Shown piece after piece: positions 1 to 6,829 of a DNA stretch of 11,656 bases. Under the pieces are notes generated by a model, which saw nothing but the letters and a program-made list of their open reading frames with translations, had not been told where the DNA came from and did not search any database. The first letter of the stretch is position 1, and every line of letters begins with the position of its first letter. The stretch spans positions 1 through 11,656 of the forward strand of contig CAMPBB010000004.1 of assembly GCA_946635125.1 (NCBI GenBank). Reading direction: 5' to 3'. Position numbers and translations under genes: made by a program. The DNA is from an uncultured Clostridia bacterium. GTDB taxonomy: Bacteria > Bacillota > Clostridia > Christensenellales > UBA1242.

Positions 1-777
1 ATTATTTTCTTTATAATAAATTGTTGAAGTTGTATCTCCAATAATAATTGCATTGCCTTTTTCAATTCCACTTACATCATTTTTATTAACAAAACAATCA
101 CAACCATTATTTGTATCTGTTCTTGTTATAAATTCTAATCTATCACTATTACCATGTTCAAAATTATCAATATCATTTTTGACATGTGCTTCAGCTTTAT
201 AAATATCACCAAATAATTGCCCTAATCTGTATTCTTTCCAATCAGTTTGACCAATAGTAGGTGATGATTGCCCACCCTTATTCTTTGTGGTAATAGGTTT
301 ATTGTTTATAGATTTGATATAATCTTCCATAAATTGCCAATCTGGCATACCATCTTTGTTAACAGGTAATTTAATTGTCATTCTAGCAATTTCATTGCTA
401 TAAACAGCTCTGCCATAAGAAAACTTAAAATTTTCTCTATTAATAATGGTTACTATGAATAAAGCAATAAATGTATTCATTTTAAATTTTGGCGACAATA
501 TATTAACCCGTCCATGGCTAACACTGAAAAAATCTTGATACTGATAAAAAGCATTGCAAAACATATCTACTGTTATTTTATTTTTAGTAAATTTAAAAGC
601 TTTTCCATCACCTTCTTCATTAATATAACCAACTATACCATTGTTGGATTGCCCTGAAGATATTAACGGTATATTGCCTTTATCGCAATCATCTATTTTT
701 AAATCTCCTGCCGATAAAGACACATCGAACAAGTCACCAACGATAAATTCTTTCCAATTTTCAATATTAAGATTCAT
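1..777 (-). CDS. Specificity (S) subunit of a BcgI-like/type I restriction-modification system, C-terminus outside window
   Basis: The frame is open from an ATG at 777 to the left edge: 259 residues, no stop. The protein should choose the DNA target for the methyltransferase-nuclease encoded just upstream. Two half-repeats are visible: residues 7-17 (NWKEFIVGDLF) and 179-189 (DWKEYRLGQLF) align, each opening a target-recognition domain, as expected for a bipartite DNA site. Residues 88-155, with GRVNILSPKF and GRAVYSNEIARM followed by PDWQFMEDYI, match the domain end and linker helix I know from 'restriction endonuclease subunit S' proteins of the BcgI-like kind. The start overlaps the methyltransferase stop by 11 bases and has a GAAGG ribosome site (786-790) 8 bases upstream, so translation is coupled. 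Asn codons are almost all AAT (about 29 of 32 by hand). About 80-150 residues are probably missing. Type I HsdS is the alternative; no separate HsdR gene is visible. Confidence 0.85.
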   Translation of the reverse strand, partial: MNLNIENWKEFIVGDLFDVSLSAGDLKIDDCDKGNIPLISSGQSNNGIVGYINEEGDGKAFKFTKNKITVDMFCNAFYQYQDFFSVSHGRVNILSPKFKMNTFIALFIVTIINRENFKFSYGRAVYSNEIARMTIKLPVNKDGMPDWQFMEDYIKSINNKPITTKNKGGQSSPTIGQTDWKEYRLGQLFGDIYKAEAHVKNDIDNFEHGNSDRLEFITRTDTNNGCDCFVNKNDVSGIEKGNAIIIGDTTSTIYYKENN

Positions 778-2590
778 AAATATTACCTTCTTTTACTAAA
801 TATGCAAGATAATCATTGATTGTTTTTTGAAAATCTTCTTCAGTTAATGTTGAATAATCGGTTTTCATATATGCTTCACAAAGCCATTCATCTTTTCCTG
901 TTACTTTATGAGTTGCTGATAAACCGTCTTTCGTTTGTCTGTTTCTATATAGTTCAATCCATTGCTTTTCAATTTCAACCCAACGGCTATTTCCATTTTG
1001 GTCTGTTTGTTCAATTCTTCCTAAGTTTTTCTTTTTCTTAAATCCATCATCTTTATAATACCCAAAGAAAGTGTCTGGATTTGATATATCATTATGTTTT
1101 TTACCAATTTTAAATACCATACAACAAGCTGATGCGGATGCACCAGGATAAAATACTTCGCTTGGTAATGTAAATACAGCGTCAAGTGTATTCTCTTTCA
1201 ATATTTCTGTCTTTATATCTGAAATTTCTTTACTTGTTCCAATGGCACATGCTACAGGTAATAATACGGCAAGTGTTGCGGTTTGATTAATTGCATTTAG
1301 AGTGTCCGCAATATATTTCACGAAATAGAAACCTTTTGTTGGATCTTCTTTTTTATCTTTATTCCATGTGTCAGTATAAGATTTTGGCATATGCTTTATT
1401 TGTGCGTTATAAGGTGGATTCATGAGAATTACATTTGGCTTTGCAGTTTTTATCCAATCTAAGTAATCAAAACAACTACCTTGAATTATATTTGAATTCC
1501 CGTCAGAGTGAATTAACATATTTGTTGTTGCTAGACCATAAATATTTTCATCATATTCAATTCCATAAATTTGATTTTTCTTTACATTTATTTGTTCAGC
1601 TTCTGTTGAACAATCGTCTAGCGCCTGTGTCATAGCTCTTACTAGAAATGAACCACTACCACAACATGGGTCTAAAATAATTGAATGTTTATTTACTGCA
1701 CAAATTTTTGCCATAAAATCTGTTATATGGTCTGGAGTAAATGCTTGATTTTTATCTTTACCAACATATTTATTAAAAGTAACAAAGAATAAATTTAACA
1801 AATCTTGTCCTGAAGTGCTTTTGTCATTTATAAAAGGCAAAATATTTTCATCAATAAATTTTAAAATAGCCCTAAAATCTTCAATCTTTAAAGCCCTAAC
1901 ATCTTGTGATTCCAAAACATTTTTATTTAATAAGACTAATTTACCAGCTTTATTTATATCACCATTCAATAAATCTTCTAATACATCTTTAAAACTTGCC
2001 CTTATTTGAGAAGCAGTTAAAGTTTTTGTTGAATAATCTAATCCGTTTTTCAAAGCTAATAAGCAAGTTCCAACAAATTGGCTTCTTAACTTTTCGTTAA
2101 TACCATATTTATGTAGGATTTCATTAAGTTTATAGGTATTCGCCATAACTTTTTCTTTATCATTAACTTTTGAAGTGTAAAAATCAACATATTCTGACAT
2201 TGTTTTTAATGCGGTTTCATTTGGCATGTAATCTGCATCTGAAACTACACCACGCCATACCATAACTTTATTGTTTGAAGTGTTTGCCAAAATTGCAACA
2301 ATCTTGTTGTTATTAATTTGTTTTTCATATTCCACATAAGCTGAAAGTTGTTCTTTTGCCATTTCAATATCCTTATCAAAATCAACTTTTGTTTCTATTA
2401 AAACAGAAACATCATGACAAACAAATCTAATATCTAGATTATCATAGTGTCTACTACCTTTACTACTTTTTATTGGAGTAAAGGGTATTGACAGCTTTTT
2501 AAACTCTTTTGAATATTTGAATTCATCATTTTCTATATTACTAACTAAAAATTCACTACCGATAGTTTGTATAATATCACTTCTTTTCAT
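767..2590 (-). CDS. BcgI-like restriction-modification protein: N-terminal nuclease-like domain plus N6-adenine methyltransferase
   Basis: The product is 607 residues from the ATG at 2590. An earlier TTG at 2632 is in frame, but AAGGAG lies 5 bases before this ATG and the upstream gene overlaps it as ATGA. Residues 53-68 carry D53 and E66-T-K68, a PD-(D/E)xK-like nuclease signature in a domain resembling the HsdR N-terminus (residues ~25-115). A helical HsdM-like linker follows. The methyltransferase core has AFTPDHITDFM (283-293), motif I DPCCGSGSF (307-315), the GIEYDE acidic strand (343-348) and catalytic NPPY (391-394), which is the N6-adenine class. It should methylate adenine using S-adenosylmethionine and, if the nuclease is live, cut unmethylated DNA together with the S subunit. 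Length and architecture fit the BcgI A subunit (R and M in one chain). The nuclease assignment rests on a short motif; a plain HsdM-like enzyme with a decayed domain is the alternative. Confidence 0.9.
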   Translation of the reverse strand: MKRSDIIQTIGSEFLVSNIENDEFKYSKEFKKLSIPFTPIKSSKGSRHYDNLDIRFVCHDVSVLIETKVDFDKDIEMAKEQLSAYVEYEKQINNNKIVAILANTSNNKVMVWRGVVSDADYMPNETALKTMSEYVDFYTSKVNDKEKVMANTYKLNEILHKYGINEKLRSQFVGTCLLALKNGLDYSTKTLTASQIRASFKDVLEDLLNGDINKAGKLVLLNKNVLESQDVRALKIEDFRAILKFIDENILPFINDKSTSGQDLLNLFFVTFNKYVGKDKNQAFTPDHITDFMAKICAVNKHSIILDPCCGSGSFLVRAMTQALDDCSTEAEQINVKKNQIYGIEYDENIYGLATTNMLIHSDGNSNIIQGSCFDYLDWIKTAKPNVILMNPPYNAQIKHMPKSYTDTWNKDKKEDPTKGFYFVKYIADTLNAINQTATLAVLLPVACAIGTSKEISDIKTEILKENTLDAVFTLPSEVFYPGASASACCMVFKIGKKHNDISNPDTFFGYYKDDGFKKKKNLGRIEQTDQNGNSRWVEIEKQWIELYRNRQTKDGLSATHKVTGKDEWLCEAYMKTDYSTLTEEDFQKTINDYLAYLVKEGNIYES

Positions 2591-2766
2591 TTTTTCTCCT
2601 TCAATCCCTTTTCTATAATTTGTGTTAAACAATCATTTGTGCTGTATCTATAATTTCCTTTCTCATGCTCTATTGCAACAATTTTTCGTATTTCCTTATA
2701 CATATCAGGTGGCAATCGCAACGGGAACATGACCTTTTTAGCTGTTGGCGTTTTTGTGTTGTTCAT
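2587..2766 (-). CDS. Small ribbon-helix-helix-like protein, probable controller of the restriction operon
   Basis: This 59-residue gene has ATG at 2764-2766, with AAGGAG (2772-2777) 5 bases upstream, and its TGA stop overlaps the methyltransferase start as ATGA. Its predicted pattern fits a MetJ/Arc ribbon-helix-helix fold: a basic N-terminus, an alternating strand at residues 11-19 (KKVMFPLRL), a helix from PPDMYKEI to about residue 35, then a second helix starting at STNDCLTQ (42-49) and running to the end. Such proteins dimerise through the strand and bind DNA with it. It is the first gene of the restriction operon, and its promoter is packed with palindromes, so autorepression is the natural reading. 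That role is inference. It could instead be an antitoxin-like or plasmid-type regulator carried with the cassette, but no toxin partner is visible. The basic C-terminus (KGLKEKK) is unremarkable. Confidence 0.72.
   Translation of the reverse strand: MNNTKTPTAKKVMFPLRLPPDMYKEIRKIVAIEHEKGNYRYSTNDCLTQIIEKGLKEKK
2596..2601 (-). promoter_or_regulatory. Ribosome binding site that fixes the methyltransferase start
   Basis: AAGGAG on the minus strand ends 5 bases before the ATG at 2590. It lies inside the last codons of the small upstream gene. No comparable site precedes the in-frame TTG at 2632, so the shorter protein is preferred. Confidence 0.8.
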
Positions 2767-2775
2767 TCTTACTCC

Positions 2776-2813
2776 TTATGATATCATAATATTATGAAAT
2801 AATGATATCATTA
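2776..2813. promoter_or_regulatory. Probable operator: three crowded palindromes over the -10, start site and leader
   Basis: TTATGATATCATAA (2776-2789), CATAATATTATG (2785-2796) and TAATGATATCATTA (2800-2813) are each perfect palindromes. The outer two share the core ATGATATCAT with centres 24 bases apart; the middle one is centred 8 bases from the first. Together they cover the -10, the expected start site and the edge of the first ribosome binding site (2772-2777). Repeated short palindromes of this kind suit a cooperative ribbon-helix-helix repressor; binding by the 59-residue protein is inference. Confidence 0.65.
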
Positions 2814-2830
2814 ATAATTAAATTTGTCAA
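2802..2830 (-). promoter_or_regulatory. Sigma-A-type promoter of the restriction operon
   Basis: On the minus strand, TTGACA (2825-2830) is a perfect -35, followed by a 17-base spacer and TATCAT (2802-2807), five of six to the -10 consensus. The predicted start is near 2795, giving a leader of about 29 bases to the ATG at 2766. The -10 is embedded in a perfect 14-base palindrome, so a bound repressor would block polymerase directly. Confidence 0.8.
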
Positions 2831-2891
2831 ACATTTTATATAATGTTTTCTTAGTATAAGGAATCACTATTCCAAAATATTCTTCTGTAAC

Positions 2892-2926
2892 AAAAAAAGT
2901 ACGCCACTCATTTTGAGTGCGCGTAC
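2892..2926 (-). terminator. Intrinsic terminator of the tRNA-Ser gene
   Basis: A stem of 12-13 bases with one bulged base (arms 2899-2910 and 2914-2926, 3-base loop) is followed on the minus strand by seven T (2892-2898). It lies just beyond the tRNA 3' end and separates tRNA transcription from the restriction operon promoter. Confidence 0.85.
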
Positions 2927-2936
2927 AGTTCTCTTT

Positions 2937-3027
2937 TGGCGGAGAAGGAGGGATTTGAACCCTCGCTACGGTTTCCCGTACTAATGCCTTAGCAGGGCAT
3001 CCTCTTCAACCACTTGAGTACTTCTCC
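2937..3027 (-). tRNA. tRNA-Ser (anticodon GCU), CCA encoded
   Basis: Read on the minus strand, the acceptor arms GGAGAAG (3021-3027) and CTTCTCC (2941-2947) pair fully. The anticodon arm is ATGCC-CTGCTAA-GGCAT, giving anticodon GCU for AGC/AGU serine codons. A long variable arm follows, as in class II serine tRNAs, and the T arm is GAGGG-TTCAAAT-CCCTC. The discriminator is G and CCA is encoded (2937-2939). The gene has its own promoter and terminator. Its 3' end faces the restriction cassette, the orientation in which tRNA genes serve as integration sites. Confidence 0.96.
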
Positions 3028-3100
3028 ATGTTTTGGTTGAATTTGTTTTTAATCTATTTAGTTCAAAACTTGTTTTTTAAACTTTGTTTTGACAATTTAG

Positions 3101-3129
3101 AGTTTAACATACAAATGGGTTTTTGTCAA
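3101..3129 (-). promoter_or_regulatory. Promoter of tRNA-Ser
   Basis: TTGACA (3124-3129), a 17-base spacer and TAAACT (3101-3106, four of six to consensus) sit on the minus strand about 75 bases before the tRNA. The predicted start is near 3094. The roughly 65-base leader begins with an inverted repeat TCAAAAC/GTTTTGA (3063-3069 and 3086-3092), which may fold in the precursor before 5' processing. Confidence 0.6.
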
Positions 3130-3278
3130 TTTATTTATGAAAAAATATTTTAAAAGTTTAGCAAAGCATTACGGCAAAATCGATTAAAACACAGTTTGTG
3201 CTTATAACTTTTTTATTTTAAGTGGTTTTTGTATTGTTTTTTATGGTTATTTCGTTATTTTTTTGCTTTGTTTTTTGC
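3130..3278. other. Gene-free spacer between tRNA promoter and ABC transporter terminator
   Basis: This is the unexplained part of the 349-base gap between the tRNA (ends 3027) and the transporter (stop at 3377). It is strongly AT-rich, with T runs on the plus strand and no open frame with a ribosome site. I see no tRNA, riboswitch or repeat here. Confidence 0.5.
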
Positions 3279-3324
3279 AAAAATAAAAAAGACCTTTGAG
3301 ATCAAAAGATTTCCCAAAGGTCTA
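3279..3324 (-). terminator. Intrinsic terminator of the ABC transporter gene
   Basis: Arms AGACCTTTG (3290-3298) and CAAAGGTCT (3316-3324) pair perfectly, with a weak inner stem around a 17-base loop. On the minus strand the stem is followed by TTTTTTATTTTT (3279-3290 complement). The plus-strand side has no T run, so it works for the minus-strand gene that ends at 3377. Confidence 0.85.
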
Positions 3325-3376
3325 TTTATATTATTTACTAAATATTTTTTTATATGCACAAAATTTAAAAATTTTT

Positions 3377-5995
3377 TTAAACTGCCCTTAAAGCAATAAC
3401 TGGGTCTTTTTTGGCTGCTGCCCTTGCTGGAATAAGCCCAGCAATAAATGTTAGCAAAACGCTTATCAAAACCAAAATAACCGCACCCAAAGCTGGAAGC
3501 ATTGCAATTGAGCCAAGGTTTGTGAAGTGGTTTAAAACAATGTTTATTGGAATTAACAAAATTAGTGAAATAACAATTCCAAACACTCCGCTTGTAAGCC
3601 CAATTATGAAGCTTTCTGCGGTGAACACATGCTTAACATCACGCTTTGACGCACCAACACTTCGCAAAACTCCAATTTCCTTTGTTCGTTCAATAACTGA
3701 AATGTATGTTATTATACCAATCATGATTGAACTAACAATAAGTGAAACTGAAACAAATGCAATCAAAATGTAAGTTATTGCTGAAATGATAACTGAAATT
3801 GAACTCATAAGCGTTCCAATGGTGTCGCTGTATGTTATAACCTTCTCTTCGTTTCCAAGTGATTTTTGCATATCGTTATATTTGTTAATGAAAGACACAA
3901 TGCTTGATTTTGAATCAAAGTTGATTGGATATAAGTTAACTCCAATTGGATTATTTTTATCAATTTTATTTAAATAAGCTAAAACAACATCTTTTTCTGA
4001 ATAGTGCTTAATCTGTGGTGCTCCACCCATTTCTGTTACATAAACCTTTAAGTCTATTGTTTCCCCACCATCAACACTTTGAACAAGTGGCATCTGATTG
4101 TTCTTTTCAATAATCAAATCTGTTAAAGCCTTTGTGTAAGCAATGCAAGTTTTTATTGATGTGTTTTGGTCGTCTTTTGCCTTAATTATTCCAGAAACAT
4201 GCACTTCAATTGTTTTATTAACATCTGAATATAACTGAGCAATCTTTGCTTTTTTGGCATCAGCATCACTTATCTGCCTAATGTCTATATAACTTGAATT
4301 AGGGTCAGTTTCATCTTCTTTTTGGAAAAAGCCACTTGTTAGAGCAAGCCTATATGATTTACTCATAATTTCATCATAATCATATGTTTTTGTTATTGGC
4401 TCTCCTTCTGTTTGATTGATATAGGCATCCATCAAGTTATCAAGCTCTGCTTGAGATAACAGCCCCAAACCATAAAGCGTATAGTCGCTTATTTCGTTAT
4501 TTTCATTTAAAACAACCAAAACTTCATTTGCGTTTTGTGGATAAGTTCCTTTAATAAGCTCATATTGCTCATCCAAAACTTTTTGATTGTCAATCATCTC
4601 ACTCCAAAAACCAGAGTCGAAATATATTCCACCAGCAAAAAGCGTTGAAATTAAGCCATATCTTTTTCTCTTGTCTTCATTTGTTAAAACTGCCGTGTGA
4701 GTTGCTGCATAATTTGCCATTGTTTCTTTAAAAAGGTCTGTTGTGTTTGTGTTGATATATCTATCTTCTGTTTCATCATAATAATAAGGATTAACCCCTT
4801 GACCATAGAGATATTGAATTGCTGTTGTGTATTTTTCTATTTCCTTTTTGCCGTCATTTTCCAAAAAAGTTTTAAATGAGCCAATATCGTTAGACACATT
4901 GCTTTCATTAAAATTTTGCAAAAGGTCGGTTAATTCTTGCTTAACATAAACTTTGTCGCCATCATTTTCTCGTTTTTTGGAATCAGTTTTTAAAAACAAC
5001 TGCATGAGAGCTGGCATGTTAAAGTCGCTGTTTGAGATTTCAACTGGATATGATGACAAGGTGTTTCTTTGTGTTTTGTCAACATAAGCGGAAAAACCGC
5101 TGGATATAGCCAGAACAAGCGCTATTCCAATAATTCCAATTGACCCAGCAAAAGACACCAAAAGCGTTCTCGCTTTTTTGGTTAACAAATTTTTAAAACT
5201 AAGAGCCATTGCAGTCCAAAAAGACATTTTGCTCTTATTTTTTTGCTTTTTACTTGTTTTTTGAGTTTCATTTTTTGCAAGTTTTCTTTTCTCAGCTTCT
5301 TCTTTTTGCTCTTCTTCGGTAAATGGCTTTGAATCATCAACAATTTGCCCGTCTTTTAGTTTCACAATTCTTGTGGAATATTTTTCAGCAAGTTCTGGGT
5401 TGTGCGTAACCATCACAATGAGAGTTTCTTTTGAAATTTCTTTTAAAAGTTCCATTATTTGCACACTTGTTTTGCTGTCTAACGCCCCTGTTGGCTCATC
5501 AGCCAAGATGATTTCTGGATTGTTAACCAAAGCTCTTGCAATTGCAACTCTTTGCATTTGTCCACCAGAAAGTTGATTTGGCTTGTTTTTTAACTTGTCT
5601 TTTAAACCAACTTTCTTTAAAACTTCTGTTGCTCTTTCTCTTCTTTCCTTTTTTGACACTCCTGAAAGCGTTAACGCAAGTTCAACATTTTCCAAAACCG
5701 TTTGGTGAGGAATTAAGTTATAACTTTGAAAAACAAACCCAACTGAGTGATTGCGGTAATTATCCCAATCTTTGTCTTTATATTCTTTTGTGGATTTACC
5801 CTCAATCACAAGGTCACCGCTGTTATAACGGTCCAGCCCTCCAACAATGTTTAAAAGTGTTGTTTTTCCGCAACCACTTGGCCCTAAAATGGACACAAAT
5901 TCAGCCTTTCTAAACTCTATTGAAATTCCCTTTAACGCCTCTGTTTGGGTGTCTCCAGTTTTATAGGATTTTTTTATGTTTACAAGTTTTAACAT
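3377..5995 (-). CDS. ABC transporter, fused ATPase and FtsX/MacB-type permease with a large extracellular domain
   Basis: The 872-residue protein starts with a LolD/MacB-type ATPase: Walker A GPSGCGKTT (38-46), Q-loop Q90, signature LSGGQ (142-146), Walker B ending DEP (166-168) and H-loop H198. A charged linker (about 225-256) leads to membrane segment 1 (about 278-298). An extracellular domain of about 430 residues (303-730) follows, then three membrane segments (about 734-768, 794-820, 833-855) around the FtsX signature ERTKEIGVLRSVGAS (769-783) and a cytoplasmic end PARAAAKKDPVIALRAV. Proteins of this class act as dimers and drive extracytoplasmic work: export of peptides or drugs, lipoprotein release, or cell-wall hydrolase control. 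AGGGGG sits 7 bases before the ATG. The ATPase-first order matches MacB, but the outer domain is much longer than MacB's (about 240 residues), so the substrate cannot be named. No two-component system adjoins it. Confidence 0.93.
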   Translation of the reverse strand: MLKLVNIKKSYKTGDTQTEALKGISIEFRKAEFVSILGPSGCGKTTLLNIVGGLDRYNSGDLVIEGKSTKEYKDKDWDNYRNHSVGFVFQSYNLIPHQTVLENVELALTLSGVSKKERRERATEVLKKVGLKDKLKNKPNQLSGGQMQRVAIARALVNNPEIILADEPTGALDSKTSVQIMELLKEISKETLIVMVTHNPELAEKYSTRIVKLKDGQIVDDSKPFTEEEQKEEAEKRKLAKNETQKTSKKQKNKSKMSFWTAMALSFKNLLTKKARTLLVSFAGSIGIIGIALVLAISSGFSAYVDKTQRNTLSSYPVEISNSDFNMPALMQLFLKTDSKKRENDGDKVYVKQELTDLLQNFNESNVSNDIGSFKTFLENDGKKEIEKYTTAIQYLYGQGVNPYYYDETEDRYINTNTTDLFKETMANYAATHTAVLTNEDKRKRYGLISTLFAGGIYFDSGFWSEMIDNQKVLDEQYELIKGTYPQNANEVLVVLNENNEISDYTLYGLGLLSQAELDNLMDAYINQTEGEPITKTYDYDEIMSKSYRLALTSGFFQKEDETDPNSSYIDIRQISDADAKKAKIAQLYSDVNKTIEVHVSGIIKAKDDQNTSIKTCIAYTKALTDLIIEKNNQMPLVQSVDGGETIDLKVYVTEMGGAPQIKHYSEKDVVLAYLNKIDKNNPIGVNLYPINFDSKSSIVSFINKYNDMQKSLGNEEKVITYSDTIGTLMSSISVIISAITYILIAFVSVSLIVSSIMIGIITYISVIERTKEIGVLRSVGASKRDVKHVFTAESFIIGLTSGVFGIVISLILLIPINIVLNHFTNLGSIAMLPALGAVILVLISVLLTFIAGLIPARAAAKKDPVIALRAV

Positions 5996-6017
5996 GTTTT
6001 TCCCCCTAATTTATTAT

Positions 6018-6047
6018 AATTTATTATATTTTTGTGATTTTTGTCAA
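6018..6047 (-). promoter_or_regulatory. Probable promoter of the ABC transporter gene
   Basis: A perfect TTGACA (6042-6047) lies on the minus strand 47 bases before the ATG. The best -10 at normal spacing is TAAATT (6018-6023, 18-base spacer, four of six); a perfect TATAAT at 6023-6028 would leave only 13 bases. TTATTATA occurs twice at a 10-base period (6011-6018, 6021-6028), which blurs the call. Confidence 0.45.
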
Positions 6048-6076
6048 GTGAATTTATTTTGATTTAAAAATACATA

Positions 6077-6105
6077 TTGAAATATTTGTTTAAATGTGTT
6101 ATAAT
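6077..6105 (+). promoter_or_regulatory. Extended -10 promoter of the unknown two-gene operon
   Basis: TTGAAA (6077-6082), a 17-base spacer and a perfect TATAAT (6100-6105) preceded by TG at 6097-6098 form a strong plus-strand promoter. The start site should be near 6112. It is divergent from the ABC transporter promoter in the same 138-base gap. Confidence 0.75.
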
Positions 6106-6116
6106 ATTATATAACA
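6097..6116. promoter_or_regulatory. Inverted repeat across -10 and start site, possible operator
   Basis: TGTTATA (6097-6103) and TATAACA (6110-6116) are perfect 7-base arms separated by 6 bases. They span the extended -10 and the expected start site of the two-gene operon, where a repressor would act. The sequence is AT-only apart from one G and one C, so chance is a real alternative. Confidence 0.35.
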
Positions 6117-6121
6117 TTTTT

Positions 6122-6126
6122 AGGAG
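6122..6126 (+). promoter_or_regulatory. Ribosome binding site that fixes the start of the first unknown gene
   Basis: AGGAG lies 7 bases before the ATG at 6134. The in-frame TTG at 6077 falls in the promoter -35, upstream of the expected transcription start, so it cannot be the translated start. Confidence 0.8.
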
Positions 6127-6133
6127 TGATAAA

Positions 6134-6829
6134 ATGTTTAAAACAAAAGAAATTGAAAAACAATCAAAAACAAAAGATTATGACTTTTTAGACGGATTGG
6201 CCTTTTTCTATAATTTTGTTCAATTCTATGACGAACAACCGTTTGGAATTGATGAAGAAACTGGTGGCATCTTGTTTGATATGATGAATCTTTTAAAGGC
6301 GGAATATAAAAATCCAACCCTTAATAAGATAGATAACCACGATTTTCTATCTGTTTTCAAACTCACAAAAAATGAACAAGAAGAATATATGCCACAATTT
6401 GACTATATGACAAAAAGGGACTTATCCGCTCTTCAAAAATATAGTTATTCTGTTGCAAAAAAAATATATATAAAACTTGGAAAATCAATTGATATTACAA
6501 ATAAATACTCAGATGAAATCAACGACCTTTCTTGGCAAATTTTCTTTTTGGCTGAATCAAAAAAAGAGCAAAATGCCTTAATCAAAAAACAAGATGAATT
6601 ATTTAAAAAAGAAAAGAAAGAAGATGAAATTATTGAAAGTAAAATAAAAAATCATGTTAACAGGACAATGGCTCTTCAACTTAGTTTCATGAATTCACAA
6701 TACACCTATTCTATGACAAAAAAATCACACAAAGATAAAATAAAAAATTATGTTGAATCAAAATTAAAACAACAAAATAATATAAAACTTGAAAATCCAA
6801 CAAAAAAGGAAGATGAACTTAACAGATGA
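6134..6829 (+). CDS. Unknown protein, first gene of a two-gene operon (231 residues)
   Basis: I do not recognise this family. The start is set by AGGAG at 6122-6126 and the promoter just upstream. There is no signal peptide or membrane segment, so it should be cytoplasmic. Residues about 15-70 are hydrophobic and aromatic (FLDGLAFFYNFVQFYDEQPFG), suggesting a folded N-terminal domain. Residues about 145-195 are very rich in Lys and Glu (EQNALIKKQDELFKKEKKED) and look like a long, probably coiled-coil helix. After a Met/Ser/Tyr-rich patch (MALQLSFMNSQYTYSM) the tail is basic and probably disordered. No catalytic motif stands out. The TGA stop overlaps the next start as ATGA, so the two products are made together and may form one complex. 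Asn codons favour AAT. Confidence 0.85.
   Translation: MFKTKEIEKQSKTKDYDFLDGLAFFYNFVQFYDEQPFGIDEETGGILFDMMNLLKAEYKNPTLNKIDNHDFLSVFKLTKNEQEEYMPQFDYMTKRDLSALQKYSYSVAKKIYIKLGKSIDITNKYSDEINDLSWQIFFLAESKKEQNALIKKQDELFKKEKKEDEIIESKIKNHVNRTMALQLSFMNSQYTYSMTKKSHKDKIKNYVESKLKQQNNIKLENPTKKEDELNR

Noticed and set aside
2591..2632. Extending the methyltransferase upstream to an in-frame TTG (14 more residues)
   Set aside because: The extension overlaps the ribbon-helix-helix gene, lacks a ribosome site and ignores the AAGGAG placed 5 bases before the ATG at 2590.
2860..2873. GGAAT-CACT-ATTCC inverted repeat between the restriction promoter and the tRNA terminator
   Set aside because: Five-base arms upstream of the -35 in AT-rich DNA are expected by chance; no T run, so not a terminator, and no sister copy.
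3411..3773. 120-codon plus-strand open frame opposite the FtsX permease end
   Set aside because: It is antisense to the membrane segments and conserved C-terminus of the transporter, with no supporting signals.
5536..5913. 125-codon plus-strand open frame opposite the ABC ATPase
   Set aside because: It lies wholly antisense to the conserved ATPase domain, has no ribosome site and its composition is that of a reverse-frame shadow.
6077..6133. Extending the first unknown gene upstream to TTG at 6077
   Set aside because: That stretch is the promoter (-35, extended -10) and precedes the expected transcription start; AGGAG at 6122-6126 serves the ATG at 6134.
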